From Prescottella subtropica (GTDB taxonomy: Bacteria > Actinomycetota > Actinomycetes > Mycobacteriales > Mycobacteriaceae), in the NCBI RefSeq assembly GCF_005434945.1, contig NZ_SKCH01000001.1, positions 372,001 through 436,000 of the forward strand: DNA of 64,000 nucleotides, written 5' to 3'. The notes below the pieces were generated by a model that ran no database searches, was not told the DNA's origin, and worked only from the letters and a program-made list of their open reading frames with translations. Positions 38,283-47,116 of this stretch are shown piece after piece; within the stretch, counting starts at the first letter, position 1, and the number at the start of each line of letters is the position of its first letter. The translations under genes were made by a program, and so were the position numbers.

Positions 38283-38672
38283 ATGACTCCTCAGTTGAAT
38301 GCGATCGGCCTGGTGACCGCCGATCTCGCTGCGTCCCTCCGCTTCTACCGGCTGCTCGGTCTGGACGTCCCCGGCGACGCCGAGTCGCAGCCGCATGTCG
38401 AGGTGGTCGCCGGCGGGGTGCGGCTCATGTGGGACACGGTCGCGACGGTGGAGTCGTTCGCGGGCCCGTACACGCCGCCGACGGGTGATGCGCGGGTCGC
38501 GTTGGCGTTCGCGTGCGCCGATCCGGCGGAGGTGGACGCGGTGTGGGCGCGTCTCTCCGACGCCGGTCACACGGGTGTCGAACCGTTCGACGCCCCGTGG
38601 GGGCAGCGCTATGCGACGGTTGTCGACCCGGACGGTAACGGGGTGGACCTGTTCGCGTCGCTGCCGTCCTGA
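38283..38672 (+). CDS. VOC-family (glyoxalase/dioxygenase superfamily) protein
   Basis: This 129-residue single-domain vicinal-oxygen-chelate protein starts with LNAIGLVTADLAASLRFYRLLGL and ends with ATVVDPDGNGVDLFASL, the usual family ends. The first His ligand of glyoxalases is not obvious, so it may be a binding or resistance protein. Its 3' end overlaps the convergent AraC gene by 64 bases, so the two transcripts are antisense there. The ATG at 38283 is preferred to GTG at 38274. Confidence 0.78.
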   Translation: MTPQLNAIGLVTADLAASLRFYRLLGLDVPGDAESQPHVEVVAGGVRLMWDTVATVESFAGPYTPPTGDARVALAFACADPAEVDAVWARLSDAGHTGVEPFDAPWGQRYATVVDPDGNGVDLFASLPS

Positions 38673-39346
38673 CGGAGTTCCCCGAACGGGCGGCCGGTGA
38701 GCCGCCGGGACTCGCGGATGAGGTGCGCCTGGTCGACGTACCCGCAGGCGGCGGCGACGTCGGCGGACGGTAGCCCACGCGCCGCCAGGTCGAGGGCACG
38801 CTGCAGTCGCAGGATCGCGGACAGTGTCTTGGGTCCGTACCCGAAGTTGCGGACGGCGAGGCGGTGCAGGGCCCGCGGTGACAGGCCGGTGGTGGCGGCG
38901 ACGGCGGCGACGGGGGTGCCGGCCGCGAGCAGGTCGGCGGCCGCGGTCACCGCGGGATCCGGGGCCCCGACATCGGACAGGCGGGCGAGACCGAACGTCT
39001 CGAACGCGCCGGCCGCATCGCCGGGGTCGACGCAGCGGAGAGGAGATGCGCGCCGCCCGACGACGTCGTCGAGCGGCACTCGCAGATTCTGCAGATCAGA
39101 CGCCGGTACCCCGAGCAGGTGGGGGAGCAGTCCGGGCGGAAATCGTAGCCCCACCGCAGGTCCGGGTGATGCGTCGACCGTGAACGGTTCCGTGTCCGGG
39201 CCGGCGACCAGGACGACACCGTCCCGCCACACCAGGTCCATACAGCCGTCGGGCAGCACCGATCCGGCGGTGGTGCGGTCGGTGCGCCACACCACCGCGC
39301 CGGGGATCACCCGGGAGGCCTGTTCGCGGTACACACCTTCAGTCAA
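38609..39346 (-). CDS. AraC-family transcriptional regulator
   Basis: This 245-residue regulator has an N-terminal cupin-like sensor region (LPDGCMDLVWRDGVVLVAGP) and a C-terminal AraC DNA-binding domain at about 140-225, with VAAVAATTGLSPRALHRLAVRNFG and ADVAAACGYVDQAHLIRESRRLTG forming the two helix-turn-helices. It is the last gene of a five-gene minus-strand series (CoA ligase, SnoaL, LLM, SnoaL, AraC) with gaps below 20 bases, so it may regulate that series or be regulated with it. Confidence 0.85.
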   Translation of the reverse strand: MTEGVYREQASRVIPGAVVWRTDRTTAGSVLPDGCMDLVWRDGVVLVAGPDTEPFTVDASPGPAVGLRFPPGLLPHLLGVPASDLQNLRVPLDDVVGRRASPLRCVDPGDAAGAFETFGLARLSDVGAPDPAVTAAADLLAAGTPVAAVAATTGLSPRALHRLAVRNFGYGPKTLSAILRLQRALDLAARGLPSADVAAACGYVDQAHLIRESRRLTGRPFGELRQDGSDANRSTPLPSGSTTVA

Positions 39347-39365
39347 GCACGGGGCGCTGGCGCGG

Positions 39366-39884
39366 TCAGCCCAGTCGCGCCCGCAGGGTGTCGAGGGGGT
39401 CGGTGCCGTCGCGGCGGCCGCGGGGGCCGTCGCTCTCGGGCAGGGTGAGGCGTCCGGCGTCGGAGCGTGTCCATTCCCGGACCGCCCACCGTTCGGCGAT
39501 CTTCCAGGTGCCGTCGCGGCGTTCCATGCGGTCGACGTAGCGGCAGCCGCTCGTGAAGTTGATCATTCCGATGCCGTCGCCGCCACCCCAGTGCGCGGAC
39601 GTCGAGTACGCCTCGCTGATCGCGACATCGCCGTGCACCTCGATCAGGTGGTTGCCGATGTGGTGCATCGTGCCGCCGATCGCCCGCAGCTTCGGCTCCA
39701 CCCAGGCGATGAAATCGTCGATGCCGCCGTCGAATCCGGTGTGATGGTCGACGGCGTCCGGATGGTAGGTGCTGCGGACCAGGTCGAAGTCGAGGCGGTC
39801 GATGCCGCGGCAGTAGCGCAGCACCACCTCGTGGATGGCCTGCTTGTCGAGTAGTTCGGCCAGTGCCCGTGTCTCCGCCGTCAT
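39366..39884 (-). CDS. SnoaL-like protein with dehydratase-type triad
   Basis: This 172-residue NTF2-fold protein contains QAIHEVVLRYCRGIDRLDFD, giving Tyr24 and Asp29 with the five-residue spacing seen in BaiE. TMHHIGNHLIEVHGD carries histidines near position 75. The family includes hydroxysteroid dehydratases, ketosteroid isomerases and polyketide cyclases. It lies 11 bases after the LLM gene in the minus-strand operon. A role in eliminating or isomerising a ring hydroxyl of a bile acid is a testable guess. Confidence 0.78.
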   Translation of the reverse strand: MTAETRALAELLDKQAIHEVVLRYCRGIDRLDFDLVRSTYHPDAVDHHTGFDGGIDDFIAWVEPKLRAIGGTMHHIGNHLIEVHGDVAISEAYSTSAHWGGGDGIGMINFTSGCRYVDRMERRDGTWKIAERWAVREWTRSDAGRLTLPESDGPRGRRDGTDPLDTLRARLG

Positions 39885-39895
39885 CGATCCGCCTC

Positions 39896-40804
39896 TCAGC
39901 CGTGCAGCAGTGTGGCCTTCAGTCGTACCGCCCAGTCGATCAGCTGCGGAACCTCTTCTCCCGCTGTGCAGAACGTGGCGGGACGGAACACTGCAGTCGT
40001 GGCGCCGGCGGCGTGCCAGGCGTGGACCGTGTCGGCGGTGGCGTCGTAGTCGACGGTGCCGTCGTCGCGGTGTTCGGGGGCCACCGACACCTGGACGATC
40101 GCCGAGTGCGGGTCGCGGCCGTGTTCCTCGAAGGTCCGGCGCAGCAGGGTGACGCTGTCGGTGAAGGATGCCATGTCGGCGGGGTTGGCGGTCCAGCCGT
40201 CGGCGACGCGGGCGATGCGCGCGAAATTGCGTGGGCTGGGCGCGAATCCGAAGATCACCGGCACCCGTGGCTGGACGGGCTGCGGGAAGGAATGGAAGTC
40301 GTCGAACGCGAAATCACGTCCGGTGAAGGACGCTGGCGCGGACGCCCACAGTACGCGGCAGGCCCGGACGGTGTCCTCCATCCGGCCGAAGCGGGCGTCG
40401 AACGGCATGGCGGAGGCGGTGTATTCGGCTTCCTGCCAGCCGACGCCCATGCCGATCGCGGCGCGGCCGTCGGACAGTCGGTCGAGGGTCGCGATCTGCT
40501 TGGCCAGCAGCAGCGGTGGCCGCAGGGTCGCGATGAGGACGGAGACGTTCAGCAGGACCCGTTCGGTCACCGCGGCCACCGACGACAGCAGGGTGAGCGG
40601 CTCGTACCAGTCGTGGTCGAGGGGGAACGGAAAGCCGTGCTCGCGTACCCGTTCGGCGTGTGCGGACGCCTCGAACCCGAGATGGTCGCCGGTGGAGATC
40701 ATGTCGACACCGGCGCGGTCCGCGGCGGCGGCGAGGTCGAGCACCGACCGGATCCGGTCGTCGTACAGGCGTTCCGCGCCCAGGATGTTCAGACCGACCT
40801 GCAT
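39896..40804 (-). CDS. LLM-class F420-dependent oxidoreductase
   Basis: This 302-residue luciferase-like TIM-barrel protein contains QVGLNILGAERLYDD at the first strand, DMISTGDHLGFEAS, VLLNVSVLIATLRPPLLLAKQIATLD and GRAAIGMGVGWQEAEY, the usual F420/FMN pocket segments, and VPVIFGFAPSPRNFARIAR. It is sandwiched between two SnoaL-like genes with gaps of 9 and 11 bases. The pair LLM plus SnoaL also occurs at 15374-16775, which suggests that these proteins act on successive steps of one modification. Confidence 0.85.
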   Translation of the reverse strand: MQVGLNILGAERLYDDRIRSVLDLAAAADRAGVDMISTGDHLGFEASAHAERVREHGFPFPLDHDWYEPLTLLSSVAAVTERVLLNVSVLIATLRPPLLLAKQIATLDRLSDGRAAIGMGVGWQEAEYTASAMPFDARFGRMEDTVRACRVLWASAPASFTGRDFAFDDFHSFPQPVQPRVPVIFGFAPSPRNFARIARVADGWTANPADMASFTDSVTLLRRTFEEHGRDPHSAIVQVSVAPEHRDDGTVDYDATADTVHAWHAAGATTAVFRPATFCTAGEEVPQLIDWAVRLKATLLHG

Positions 40805-40813
40805 GGTGCTCCT

Positions 40814-41296
40814 CTACAGTGCGCGGGTGGCGTGCTCGCTCAGGTCCCCGGTGAGGTCGACGCAGGTCAGCCGCTGCGTGAACGTCCACTCACCGTCGAT
40901 CACAGCGAACGCGTCGAAGTAGCGTCCCGCCAGGATCGGTTGCAGCGCAAGAGTATCGGTTTGTTGCAGCACTGTGAAGTACGACAGCGATGTTGCAGTG
41001 CGGTGGTCGTCGGCGATGTCGACCCGCAGATTGGTGACGACGTGCTTGGTGCGCGGACGCGGCGGGGTGCCGTGCATCCGGATGAAACTGCGGCACGCAC
41101 CGAGCACACCGGCGGGGTCGGAGTCGCGCACCGACCCCACCGGTGTGCCGTGACCGTCGCACTGCCCGTACACCGCGCGGGAGAAGAGTTCCGCGACCGC
41201 CTCCAGTCGCCCCTCGTCGACGAGGTGCGTGTACCGGTGGGCGAGGTCGCGGATCGCCTCCACGGCGACGAGCCGTGCGACGGCCGCAGCGGTCAT
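40814..41296 (-). CDS. SnoaL-like protein coupled to a CoA ligase
   Basis: This 160-residue NTF2-fold protein has EAIRDLAHRYTHLVDEGRLE with the Tyr-x4-Asp pair, and a histidine in TKHVVTNLRVDI, the third member of the same putative triad. Its ATG shares one base with the ligase stop (TGATG), so the two are translationally coupled, suggesting a CoA-linked substrate. It is one of three such proteins in the window. Function not proven. Confidence 0.8.
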   Translation of the reverse strand: MTAAAVARLVAVEAIRDLAHRYTHLVDEGRLEAVAELFSRAVYGQCDGHGTPVGSVRDSDPAGVLGACRSFIRMHGTPPRPRTKHVVTNLRVDIADDHRTATSLSYFTVLQQTDTLALQPILAGRYFDAFAVIDGEWTFTQRLTCVDLTGDLSEHATRAL

Positions 41297-42960
41297 CAGA
41301 CCTCGATCTGCTTCCGGATCATCTTGCCGGTTGCATTGCGCGGCAACAGGTCGCCGGTGATACGCCACTTGGTCGGCACCTTGTAGTACGACAGGCGCTC
41401 GCTCGCGTACTCGCGCAGTTCCTCTTCGGTGACGGTGTGTCCTTCGGCGATGACGACCACCGCGGACACCTCCTGGCCGAGGTCGGGGTGCGGGGTGCCG
41501 ATGACGGCGCACTCCTGCACGGCCGGGTGCTCGTCGAGGGTCTGCTCGATCTCGGTGGGGTAGACGTTCTCGCCGCCGCGCAGGATCAGGTCGGAGCGGC
41601 GTCCGGTCAGGCGCAGACGGCCGTTCTCGACGACACCGAAGTCACCGGTCCGCAGCCAGCGGTCCGCGGTGATCGATGCGGCGGTCGCGTCGGCGTCGTT
41701 CCAGTAGCCGAGCATGACGAACGGGCTGCGGACGCACACCTCGCCCTCCATGCCGTCGGGCAGCCACTCGCCGTACGGGTCACGGATCTCCATGCTGACC
41801 GTGATGATCGGCCGGCCGAGGGTGCCCGGGTACTCCTCGAGCTCGGCGGAGCTGGCGACGGCGATCGCGGTGGAGCACTCGGTGAGGCCGTAGCTGTCGA
41901 CGAGGGCGTTGCGGGCGAATGGAACCTGTTCGCGCAGACGCTCCTTGAACGCGATCGACGACGGGGCCGATGCGAGCGAGAACGAGGTCAGCGACGACAC
42001 GTCGTACTTGCCGATGTTGCCGTGCTCGAGCAGCCGCGACGCCATGGTCGGGACGGCGCCCCAGTTGGTGACGCGTTCCCGCTCGACGAGGGTGAGGACC
42101 TTGTCGACGTCGAACCCGCCCTGGTGCATGACGATCGCGCTGCCGGTCGCGGCGCGCGGCACGACGAGGTTGTGCAGGCTCGCGATGTGGAACAGCGGCG
42201 AGGTGAGCAGGTAGCGCAGTTCGGACGGCAACGCGGCGTCGTACGGCTTGCCGGAGAAGGCGGCCATGATCGCGTCGCTGAACCGGTGGTAGTCGGCGAC
42301 CGCGATCAGGTTGCGGTGCGAGTGCAGCGCGCCCTTGGGGCGGCCGCTGGTGCCGGAGGTGTACAGGATCACCGACGCGTCGTCCTCGTCGATGTCGACC
42401 GTGGGAGCGTCGGCGCCGGCGTACTCGGCGATCAGCTTCGGCAGGTCCTCCTCCATGGTCAGGACCGTCACTCCGGTGGTGTCCACGTCGGTCAGGCCGG
42501 CGGCGCGCTTGGCGTCGACGACGAGCACCTTGGGGGTGCTGTGCTCGAGGCCGTAGGTGATCTCGCGGGGCACCCACCAGCCGTTGAGGCCGACGGTGAT
42601 GGCGCCGAGGGCCTGCGTCGCCCAGAACGTGGTGATCCACTCGGGGGTGTTGGCGGCGAGGATCGCGACCCGGTCGCCCTTCTCCACACCGAACCGGTCC
42701 TTCAGAGCGGCGGCCAGCGCGTACGAGTCGGCGGCATTCTGCGTGAAGGAGATGCGGCGGTCCGCGGTGACGATGTAGTCGCGCTCACCCCACGCGAGCG
42801 ACGCGGTCAGCAGGTCGCCGACGGACCCGGCCCGGTTCTTCATCACCGTCATGCGGGCACCGAGAACCGGCTCCTCGACGATCTCGAACTCGCCGCCGGG
42901 GCCGGTCAGACGGGACATCACCTGATCCAGGTGCAGTTGCGGATCCGCGGGGGCAGTCAT
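41296..42960 (-). CDS. AMP-forming acyl-CoA ligase
   Basis: This 554-residue ligase has [19 protein letters not shown] (ATP-binding loop near residue 235), [52 protein letters not shown] and the catalytic lysine in [13 protein letters not shown] at the end. It differs from the FadD17 and FadD19 types, so it may activate the intact C24 bile acid or another steroid carboxylate. It heads a minus-strand operon with SnoaL, LLM, SnoaL and AraC genes. Its promoter region, shared with the FadD17-like gene, has two IclR-type sites. Confidence 0.88.
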   Translation of the reverse strand: MTAPADPQLHLDQVMSRLTGPGGEFEIVEEPVLGARMTVMKNRAGSVGDLLTASLAWGERDYIVTADRRISFTQNAADSYALAAALKDRFGVEKGDRVAILAANTPEWITTFWATQALGAITVGLNGWWVPREITYGLEHSTPKVLVVDAKRAAGLTDVDTTGVTVLTMEEDLPKLIAEYAGADAPTVDIDEDDASVILYTSGTSGRPKGALHSHRNLIAVADYHRFSDAIMAAFSGKPYDAALPSELRYLLTSPLFHIASLHNLVVPRAATGSAIVMHQGGFDVDKVLTLVERERVTNWGAVPTMASRLLEHGNIGKYDVSSLTSFSLASAPSSIAFKERLREQVPFARNALVDSYGLTECSTAIAVASSAELEEYPGTLGRPIITVSMEIRDPYGEWLPDGMEGEVCVRSPFVMLGYWNDADATAASITADRWLRTGDFGVVENGRLRLTGRRSDLILRGGENVYPTEIEQTLDEHPAVQECAVIGTPHPDLGQEVSAVVVIAEGHTVTEEELREYASERLSYYKVPTKWRITGDLLPRNATGKMIRKQIEV

Positions 42961-43079
42961 GAGGGGCCTTTCTTCCGTGCCAGAGTCGTTCCTGTTCACC
43001 GCGGTACTCGTGAACGCCCTGCTCTCCAGGCTCGGGGAAATGGGATGTGACGGGTTTCTCATGGCAATTTCTCACGTCC

Positions 43080-43116
43080 GGAACCGTCAGCGGGAGCAGT
43101 TACCACTGAGCGAGAC
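43080..43116. promoter_or_regulatory. Two IclR-type sites between divergent CoA ligase genes
   Basis: On the minus strand, 43116-43100 reads GTCTCGCTCAGTGGTAA, a good match. On the plus strand, 43080-43096 reads GGAACCGTCAGCGGGAG, a weaker one. They could control both ligase transcripts in the 243-bp gap. Confidence 0.5.
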
Positions 43117-43203
43117 TGTCGGTGATCTGCGTGACAGTGCACGGTTACTTTTCGCGAAAGAACGCCGCCCGTGCCCACGGGCGCCCCGACAGGAGAGTTG
43201 AAG

Positions 43204-44862
43204 TTGGAACGCACCACGATTGCCGAGATGCTGCTCGATCGCGTCGGTGACCAGCACCTCGGTCTCCGTACCCGCGATCAGGACTGGACCTGGGACGAGG
43301 TGGTGCGGGAGAGCGCTGCGCGCGGTGACCTGGCCCGCTCGCTGCGCGTCGACGGCCCGTTCCACATCGGCATCCTGCTCGAGAACGTCCCGGACTTCCT
43401 GTTCTGGCTCGGCGGCGCGGCACTGGCCGGGGCGACGGTCGTCGGTATCAACCCGACCCGCGGTGCCACCGAACTCGAGGCCGAGATCAAGTACGTCGAC
43501 TGCCAGCTGATCGTCACCGACACGGCGGGCATGGAGAAGCTGCGGGGCCTCGATCTGGGGCTGTCCGCGGACCGGTTCGTCCTCGTCGACGCGCCCGACT
43601 ACCCGGCACGGATCGACGCCCACCGGGTCGAGCCGGCCGTCGCCGACGGCCTCGACGAGTTCTCGCTGTTCCTGCTGCTGTTCACGTCGGGCACCACCGG
43701 CATGTCCAAGGGCGTCAAGTGCAGTCAGGGCCGGCTGGCCCGGCTCGCGTACTCCAACTCCGCCAAGTACGGGCACACCCGCGACGACGTCGACTACTGC
43801 TGCATGCCGCTGTTCCACGGCAACGCGCTCATGGCGCTGTGGGCGCCGGCGCTCGCGAACGGCGCCACCGTCTGCCTGCCCGCGGCCCGCAAGTTCTCCG
43901 CGTCCGGTTTCCTGCCCGACGTGAAGTACTTCGGTGCCACCTTCTTCACGTACGTCGGCAAGGCGCTCGGCTACCTGATGGCGACGCCGGAGCAGGCCGA
44001 CGATCGTGACAACAAGCTCGAGCGTGCCTTCGGCACGGAGGCGTCGCCGGAGGACAAGGTCGAGTTCGTGCGCCGCTTCGGTGCCGAACTGTTCGAGGGC
44101 TACGGCAGCTCGGAGGGCGCCGGGTCGGTCAAGCTCGACCCGGAGGCACCGGAGGGTGCGCTGGGGCGTCCCGCACACGCCGGCATCCTCGTCGTGAACC
44201 CGGAGACCCGTCAGGAATGCGCCCGCGCGATCCTCGACGAGCACGGCCGCGTGACCAACCCGGACGACGCCATCGGCGAGATGATCAACACCGAGGGCGC
44301 CCGCGCGTTCGAGGGCTACTACAAGAACGACGCCGCCGACGCCGACCGCATCAAGCACGGCTGGTACTGGACCGGCGACCTCGGCTATGTCGACGAGGCC
44401 GGCTTCCTCTACTTCGCCGGACGCAAGGGCGACTGGATCCGCGTCGACGGCGAGAACACGTCCGCGCTGATGATCGAGCGGGTCATCCGACGCCACCCCG
44501 AGGTCATCGCGACCGGTGTGTACGCGATCCCGGACGCCCGCTCGGGCGACCAGGTGATGGCCGCGATCGAGGTCGCGTCGCTCGATACGTTCGACGTCGA
44601 CAAGTTCGCCGAGTACCTGGCCGGTCAGGACGACCTGGGCAGCAAGGCGACCCCGCGGTTCCTGCGGGTGTCGACGAACCTGCCGGTCACCGGCTCCAAC
44701 AAGGTCCTCAAGCGGGAACTGCAGGCGGAGCTGTGGCGCACCGGCGAACCGGTGTACCGCTGGGAGGGCCGCGGCGAGCCCGTGTACGTGGCGATGACCG
44801 ACGACAGCAAGGACGCACTCGAGGCCGAGTTCGTCTCGTTCGGACGCCGACGTTTCCTCTGA
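43204..44862 (+). CDS. fadD17: FadD17-like steroid acyl-CoA ligase
   Basis: This protein of about 552 residues follows mycobacterial FadD17: ELEAEIKYVDCQLIVTDTAG, FTSGTTGMSKGVKCSQGRLAR, MPLFHGNALMALWAPALANG, KFSASGFLPDVKYFGATFFTYVGKALGYLMATP, and GRKGDWIRVDGENTSALMIERV. FadD17 activates short steroid side-chain acids. The TTG at 43204 is chosen because AGGAG is eight bases upstream; GTG at 43171 is possible. It is followed by an IclR-type site and a hairpin, then by the FadE29-type operon, so it likely activates the C3 or C5 acid that the operon degrades. Confidence 0.9.
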   Translation: MERTTIAEMLLDRVGDQHLGLRTRDQDWTWDEVVRESAARGDLARSLRVDGPFHIGILLENVPDFLFWLGGAALAGATVVGINPTRGATELEAEIKYVDCQLIVTDTAGMEKLRGLDLGLSADRFVLVDAPDYPARIDAHRVEPAVADGLDEFSLFLLLFTSGTTGMSKGVKCSQGRLARLAYSNSAKYGHTRDDVDYCCMPLFHGNALMALWAPALANGATVCLPAARKFSASGFLPDVKYFGATFFTYVGKALGYLMATPEQADDRDNKLERAFGTEASPEDKVEFVRRFGAELFEGYGSSEGAGSVKLDPEAPEGALGRPAHAGILVVNPETRQECARAILDEHGRVTNPDDAIGEMINTEGARAFEGYYKNDAADADRIKHGWYWTGDLGYVDEAGFLYFAGRKGDWIRVDGENTSALMIERVIRRHPEVIATGVYAIPDARSGDQVMAAIEVASLDTFDVDKFAEYLAGQDDLGSKATPRFLRVSTNLPVTGSNKVLKRELQAELWRTGEPVYRWEGRGEPVYVAMTDDSKDALEAEFVSFGRRRFL

Positions 44863-44866
44863 GGGT

Positions 44867-44883
44867 TTCCCGCTGGGCGAGAC
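44867..44883 (-). promoter_or_regulatory. Putative IclR-type operator after the FadD17-like gene
   Basis: The minus strand reads GTCTCGCCCAGCGGGAA, close to the shared motif. It lies four bases after the ligase stop and 130 bases before the FadE29-like start. A weaker resemblance (GTTTCGTTGTCAGGGAG) is at 44990-45006 next to that start. Confidence 0.45.
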
Positions 44884-44931
44884 GCCCGCCCCAGCGATCC
44901 GGCATGCTCGCTAGCGTCCGGAACCATGCAG

Positions 44932-44962
44932 ACAGGCAGCCGCCGCTCCGGCGGCTGCCTGT
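44932..44962. terminator. Hairpin between the FadD17-like gene and the FadE29 operon
   Basis: Perfect 13-bp stem with a five-base loop, followed by TT. It separates the ligase transcript from the downstream six-gene operon. Confidence 0.78.
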
Positions 44963-45014
44963 TTCGGCAATCGGCGTCGATAGTCACTCGTTTCGTTGTC
45001 AGGGAGAGTTAACG

Positions 45015-46181
45015 ATGGATTTGAGGGAATCCCCCGAACAGCTTGCGCTCCGTCAGGAGTTGCGGGCGTACTTCGCGCAGCTGTTGCCGGAGGAGAAGCG
45101 TCGCAAGGCCGGTGAGGAAGGTGTCGGCGGCGAGTACTTCCGTGAGGTCGTCAAGCTGCTCGGCAAGGACGGCTGGCTGGGTATCGGCTGGCCCAAGGAG
45201 TACGGCGGACAGGGCCGCTCCATCGAAGAGCAGTTCGTGTTCTTCGACGAGGTGCAGCGCGCCGGTCTGCCGTTCCCGTTCGTCACCGTCAACACCGTCG
45301 GTCCGACGCTGATGAAGTACGGCACGCAGGAGATGAAGGACCGGTTCCTGCCGGGCATCCTCTCCGGCGACATCGTCTTCGCGATCGGTTACACCGAGCC
45401 CGAGGCCGGTACCGATCTCGCGTCCCTCAAGACCCGCGCGGTCCGCGACGGCGACGACTTCGTGGTCGACGGCGCCAAGATCTTCACGTCGGGCGCGAAC
45501 ACCGCCGACTACGTGTGGCTGGCCGCCCGCACCGATCCGGAGGCCCCGAAGCACAAGGGCATCTCGATCCTGGTGGTGCCCACCGACGATCCCGGTTTCT
45601 CGTGGTCGCCGATCAACACCGTCGGCGGCCTCATGGTCACCGCCACCTACTACAGCGGCATCCGCGTCCCGGCGTCGGACGTCATCGGTGACGTCAACGG
45701 CGGCTGGCAGCTGATCGCCGCGCAGCTCAACCACGAGCGCATCGGCCTGGCCGCGATCGGCGGCCGCACCTACGGCCTGTGGCACCAGGTACTCGACTGG
45801 GCCAAGGACAACGGCGCCATCGAGATCCCGTGGGTGCAGCAGGAATTCGCGCGTACCCACGCCAAGCTCGAGGCGATGCGCCTGCTCAACTGGAAGATGA
45901 CCGCGGCCGTCGCCGCGGACAAGCTCTCCGGTGCGGACGCCGGCGCCACCAAGGCGTACGGCACCGAGACCCACATCGACGTCTACCGGTCGCTGCTCGC
46001 GATCCTCGGTGCGGCCGGACGCATCCGGCCCGAGTCGCCGGGCGCGCTGCTGGCCGGTCAGGTCGAGCAGATCTCCCGCCAGGGCATGGTCAACACGTTC
46101 GGCGGCGGCGTCAACGAGGTCCTGCGCGACATGGTCGGCACGATGGGCCTGGGCCTGGTGCGGGAGAAGAGGGTCAAGTGA
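45015..46181 (+). CDS. fadE29: FadE29-like steroid acyl-CoA dehydrogenase subunit
   Basis: This 388-residue acyl-CoA dehydrogenase follows the FadE29/ChsE2 pattern: DGWLGIGWPKEYGGQGRSIEEQFVFFDE, VNTVGPTLMKYGTQ, IVFAIGYTEPEAGTDLASLKTRAV and the C-terminal ISRQGMVNTFGGGVNEVLRDMV. With FadE28 it forms a heterotetramer that desaturates the three-carbon side chain of steroid CoA. It starts a tight operon in which every following junction overlaps or is short. The arrangement FadE29-ChsH2-FadE28-ChsH1-Ltp2 is a reordered igr operon. Confidence 0.93.
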   Translation: MDLRESPEQLALRQELRAYFAQLLPEEKRRKAGEEGVGGEYFREVVKLLGKDGWLGIGWPKEYGGQGRSIEEQFVFFDEVQRAGLPFPFVTVNTVGPTLMKYGTQEMKDRFLPGILSGDIVFAIGYTEPEAGTDLASLKTRAVRDGDDFVVDGAKIFTSGANTADYVWLAARTDPEAPKHKGISILVVPTDDPGFSWSPINTVGGLMVTATYYSGIRVPASDVIGDVNGGWQLIAAQLNHERIGLAAIGGRTYGLWHQVLDWAKDNGAIEIPWVQQEFARTHAKLEAMRLLNWKMTAAVAADKLSGADAGATKAYGTETHIDVYRSLLAILGAAGRIRPESPGALLAGQVEQISRQGMVNTFGGGVNEVLRDMVGTMGLGLVREKRVK

Positions 46182-47116
46182 GCGAATTCGCTACCAAGAT
46201 CAAGGAATTCGAGGGTCAGGTCCTGACCCCGAAGACCTGGGGTCCGGACGAGGTCAACACCCCGATGATCCGGCACTGGGTCGAGACGATGGGGGACACC
46301 AACCCGATCTACCTCGACGACGACGCCGCCCGCGCCACCGGCCGGGACGGTGCCGTCGCGCCCGCGCTCATGGCGCAGGTGTGGATCATGCGCACGTTCA
46401 CCGACAAGATGGCGAACAACGATCCGTCGCAGGTGTGGACCGACATGATCGCCGCGTTCGACGAGGCCGGGTTCTCGTCGGTCGTCGCGACCGACTCGGA
46501 TTTCGAGTTCTTCGCCGAACTGCGTGCCGGCGACCGGGTTTCGGTCACCGAGACGATCGAGTCGATCTCCGAGGAGAAGACGACCGGCCTGGGCACCGGG
46601 CACTTCGTCACCACTCTCAAGACGTATCGCAACGGCGACGACGAGACCGTCGCGACGCAGCGGTGGCGCACCCTGCGGTTCGCGCCGAAGCCGAAGAAGG
46701 CCGATGTGGGCCTGCGCCCGCGTCCGGCCCTCAACCACGACAACGCCTTCTGGTTCGAGGCCGCCAAGGAGCACCGTCTGGTGATCCAGCGCTGCACGAA
46801 CTGCGGCGTGCTGCGCCACCCCACCGGCCCCATGTGCGGTGAGTGCCAGTCGCTCGAGTGGGACACCGTCGACGCGTCGGGCCGCGGCACCGTCTACAGC
46901 TTCGTCGTCAACCACCACCCGCGGATCCCCGGCTTCGAGTACCCGCTCATCGTGGCGACCATCGAACTCGAAGAGGGCACCCGCCTGATCGCGAACATGT
47001 CCGGCATCACGCCGGAGCAGGTCGAGATCGGCATGCCGGTGGAACTGGACTGGATCGACGCCGACCCGGATCTGACGCTGCCCGCGTTCCGGCCGGCTGC
47101 ACGGGAGGAGCACTGA
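46178..47116 (+). CDS. chsH2: ChsH2-like hydratase subunit with DUF35 domain
   Basis: This 312-residue protein has an N-terminal MaoC-like hot-dog domain (about 1-170) and a C-terminal DUF35 part with a zinc ribbon (Cys206, Cys209, Cys220, Cys223) and an OB fold. In the MaoC domain GDTNPIYLDDDA has Tyr where catalytic His is expected, as in known ChsH2, which relies on ChsH1 for catalysis. The DUF35 domain is known to support the Ltp2 aldolase. The GTG start overlaps the FadE29 stop (GTGA). Confidence 0.93.
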   Translation: MSEFATKIKEFEGQVLTPKTWGPDEVNTPMIRHWVETMGDTNPIYLDDDAARATGRDGAVAPALMAQVWIMRTFTDKMANNDPSQVWTDMIAAFDEAGFSSVVATDSDFEFFAELRAGDRVSVTETIESISEEKTTGLGTGHFVTTLKTYRNGDDETVATQRWRTLRFAPKPKKADVGLRPRPALNHDNAFWFEAAKEHRLVIQRCTNCGVLRHPTGPMCGECQSLEWDTVDASGRGTVYSFVVNHHPRIPGFEYPLIVATIELEEGTRLIANMSGITPEQVEIGMPVELDWIDADPDLTLPAFRPAAREEH